This document shows, piece by piece, positions 63,178 to 64,000 of a stretch of DNA of 64,000 nt. The DNA is taken from contig JAKOXH010000061.1 in assembly GCA_029781135.1 (NCBI GenBank), positions 30,948 through 94,947 on the forward strand, given 5' to 3'. The stretch comes from Planctomycetota bacterium. GTDB taxonomy: Bacteria; Planctomycetota; Planctomycetia; Pirellulales; Lacipirellulaceae. The notes beneath the pieces were generated by a model, which was given only the letters and a program-made list of their open reading frames with translations, made no database searches and was not told where the DNA came from. How positions within the stretch are numbered: the stretch's first letter is position 1; the number at the start of each line of letters is the position of its first letter. The position numbers and the translations under genes are program-made.

Positions 63178-63800
63178 ATGGCCTTAACAACGGGTATGCC
63201 GGCTGATCCCCGGCGAGCGGCTCGGGCGTGGGGCGTGTTCTACCTACCTTTTCACGGTCCCGCCCGAACCGGCCCCCAAAAAGGTGGGTTTCGATGGAAC
63301 AGCCTGAGTCAGCATGATTTTCCCAAGGTCGGTTTCCAGATCGACGACCCCCGCGTGAAATCGTACTTGGCGAAGGCACGCGAAATCGACGCGGAGTACC
63401 TGCGACGTTTGAAGGCTGGCGAAGAAACCGGACTGTGTTATAGCGAGCAGCTTGCTACGATATTGCGGTGGCCGAAGCTACCCAACCTGCTTTGGTCGGA
63501 CGTTGATTTCGATGATAAGTCGGTCACGAGTCGCGCCAGCGTCGCCAAGGGCAAACGGTCTCGCCGGGTGCTACTGGACGATCCAATGCTCGCCATGTTC
63601 CGCATTTTACGTGAAGAAACCGACCGCCGACCGGAAGGCTGGGACCATAAGCATGTATTCATCAATCAAATGGGCCGACCTCATCGCCAAAACTTGCTGC
63701 GGAAGTTCTACGGCACATGCAAGCGGGCGGGCATTATGGATGGAAAGCGTAATGGAGCCGTGGATATCCATTCGCTTCGCGTGACGTTCGCTACTTTATC
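63178..63800 (+). pseudogene. Tyrosine recombinase (phage integrase) remnant
   Basis: The middle part is recognisable: LLWSDVDFDDKSVTSRASVAKGKRSRRVLL, then VFINQMGRPHRQNLLRKFYGTCKRAGI and the box DIHSLRVTFATL. The N-terminal part is not family-like and seems frame-shifted or rearranged, and the frame runs into an IS element before the catalytic tyrosine. Likely inactive remnant of an integrated element. Confidence 0.75.
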
Positions 63801-63801
63801 A

Positions 63802-64000
63802 CTAGTGCTTTGTCACAGCAGGATTTTGGGATCGACGGGATCGGCGATTTCCGGGTAAGACATGGGAGATTTGTCTCCGAACCAAGGAGGGTTCCCATGC
63901 GCAAGCTGTACGTGGTCCGGCTGACCGAGGAAGAACGTCATCGGTGCGAAGATGTCGTCGACAAGCTCAGCGGCACGAGCCAGAAGGTGAAGCGAGCGAA
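63802..64000 (+). mobile_element. IS630-type insertion sequence, left end
   Basis: The recombinase sequence stops at CTAGTGCTTTGTCACAG near 63803, and a transposase gene start follows at 63897. IS630 elements insert at TA, and a TA is at the junction. The right end lies beyond the window, so terminal repeats cannot be compared. Confidence 0.7.
63897..64000 (+). CDS. IS630-family transposase, N-terminal part
   Basis: 34 codons before the window edge. MRKLYVVRLTEEERHRC, then a stretch ending GTSQKVKRA, is the usual beginning of IS630-type transposases, where a helix-turn-helix follows. AAGGAGG lies six bases ahead of the ATG. The catalytic DDE part is outside the window. Confidence 0.75.
   Translation, partial: MRKLYVVRLTEEERHRCEDVVDKLSGTSQKVKRA

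Overview
The window looks like chromosomal DNA of a non-anammox planctomycete (Pirellulales-like; inferred, no search was run). Pointers are: a PEP-CTERM/dockerin-type secreted protein, a bacterial Ser/Thr kinase with a C-terminal membrane segment, an MJ0042-type zinc ribbon fused to a membrane domain, many secreted multi-heme cytochromes, GC-rich coding DNA, and very many short dispersed palindromes between and even inside genes.

Layout. 1-16600 is mixed housekeeping and accessory DNA: the 3' end of grpE, an FmdB zinc ribbon, an RluA-type pseudouridine synthase, argC-argJ, a hydrolase, a secreted oligogalacturonate-lyase-like propeller, an antitoxin-like gene followed by what looks like a decayed PIN toxin start, a PaeR7I/XhoI-type restriction-modification pair, a PEP-CTERM protein, a CobL-type precorrin methyltransferase, a GlgX-type debranching enzyme, and a four-gene toxin-antitoxin-like operon (higBA plus a Phd-like antitoxin and a GIY-YIG nuclease). 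16700-32900 holds purM, a DsbD/ScsB-like reductase, a two-subunit molybdenum hydroxylase, a phosphotransferase, a 945-residue metzincin, the kinase, a POT peptide transporter, a small mono-heme protein and an aldose epimerase, then tRNA-Val.

33450-60613 is a nitrogen-respiration island. A Rieske protein, a one-piece cytochrome b and an octaheme cytochrome of the hydroxylamine oxidoreductase (HAO) family come first. They are followed on the minus strand by a hemerythrin protein with mobB, an alginate-export-type porin and two paralogous Rrf2 regulators. Then comes one 18-kb run of tightly spaced genes: diheme narC-narG-narH-narJ-narI-narK1-narK2-actA-actB-actC-actD-actE-actF. Thus a membrane-bound cytoplasmic nitrate reductase, two nitrate/nitrite transporters and a whole alternative complex III sit in one transcription-unit-sized block. 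My reading: quinol oxidation feeds NarGHI inside, ACIII and the Rieske/cytochrome b module pass electrons to periplasmic cytochromes, and the HAO-like protein handles nitrite, NO or hydroxylamine outside. No nirS, nirK, nor, nos or nrfA is present in the window, so the HAO-like protein is the only candidate here for the step after nitrate.

60614-64000 is a mobile-element remnant zone: a phage-like HTH protein, a zinc-ribbon/superinfection-immunity-like membrane protein, a secreted coiled-coil protein, a small XRE regulator with a perfect palindrome over its start, a tyrosine-recombinase remnant, and the beginning of an IS630-type element that cuts it. Dispersed palindromes are a second theme: related copies lie in spacers and also in frame inside argJ, purM and a phosphotransferase gene.
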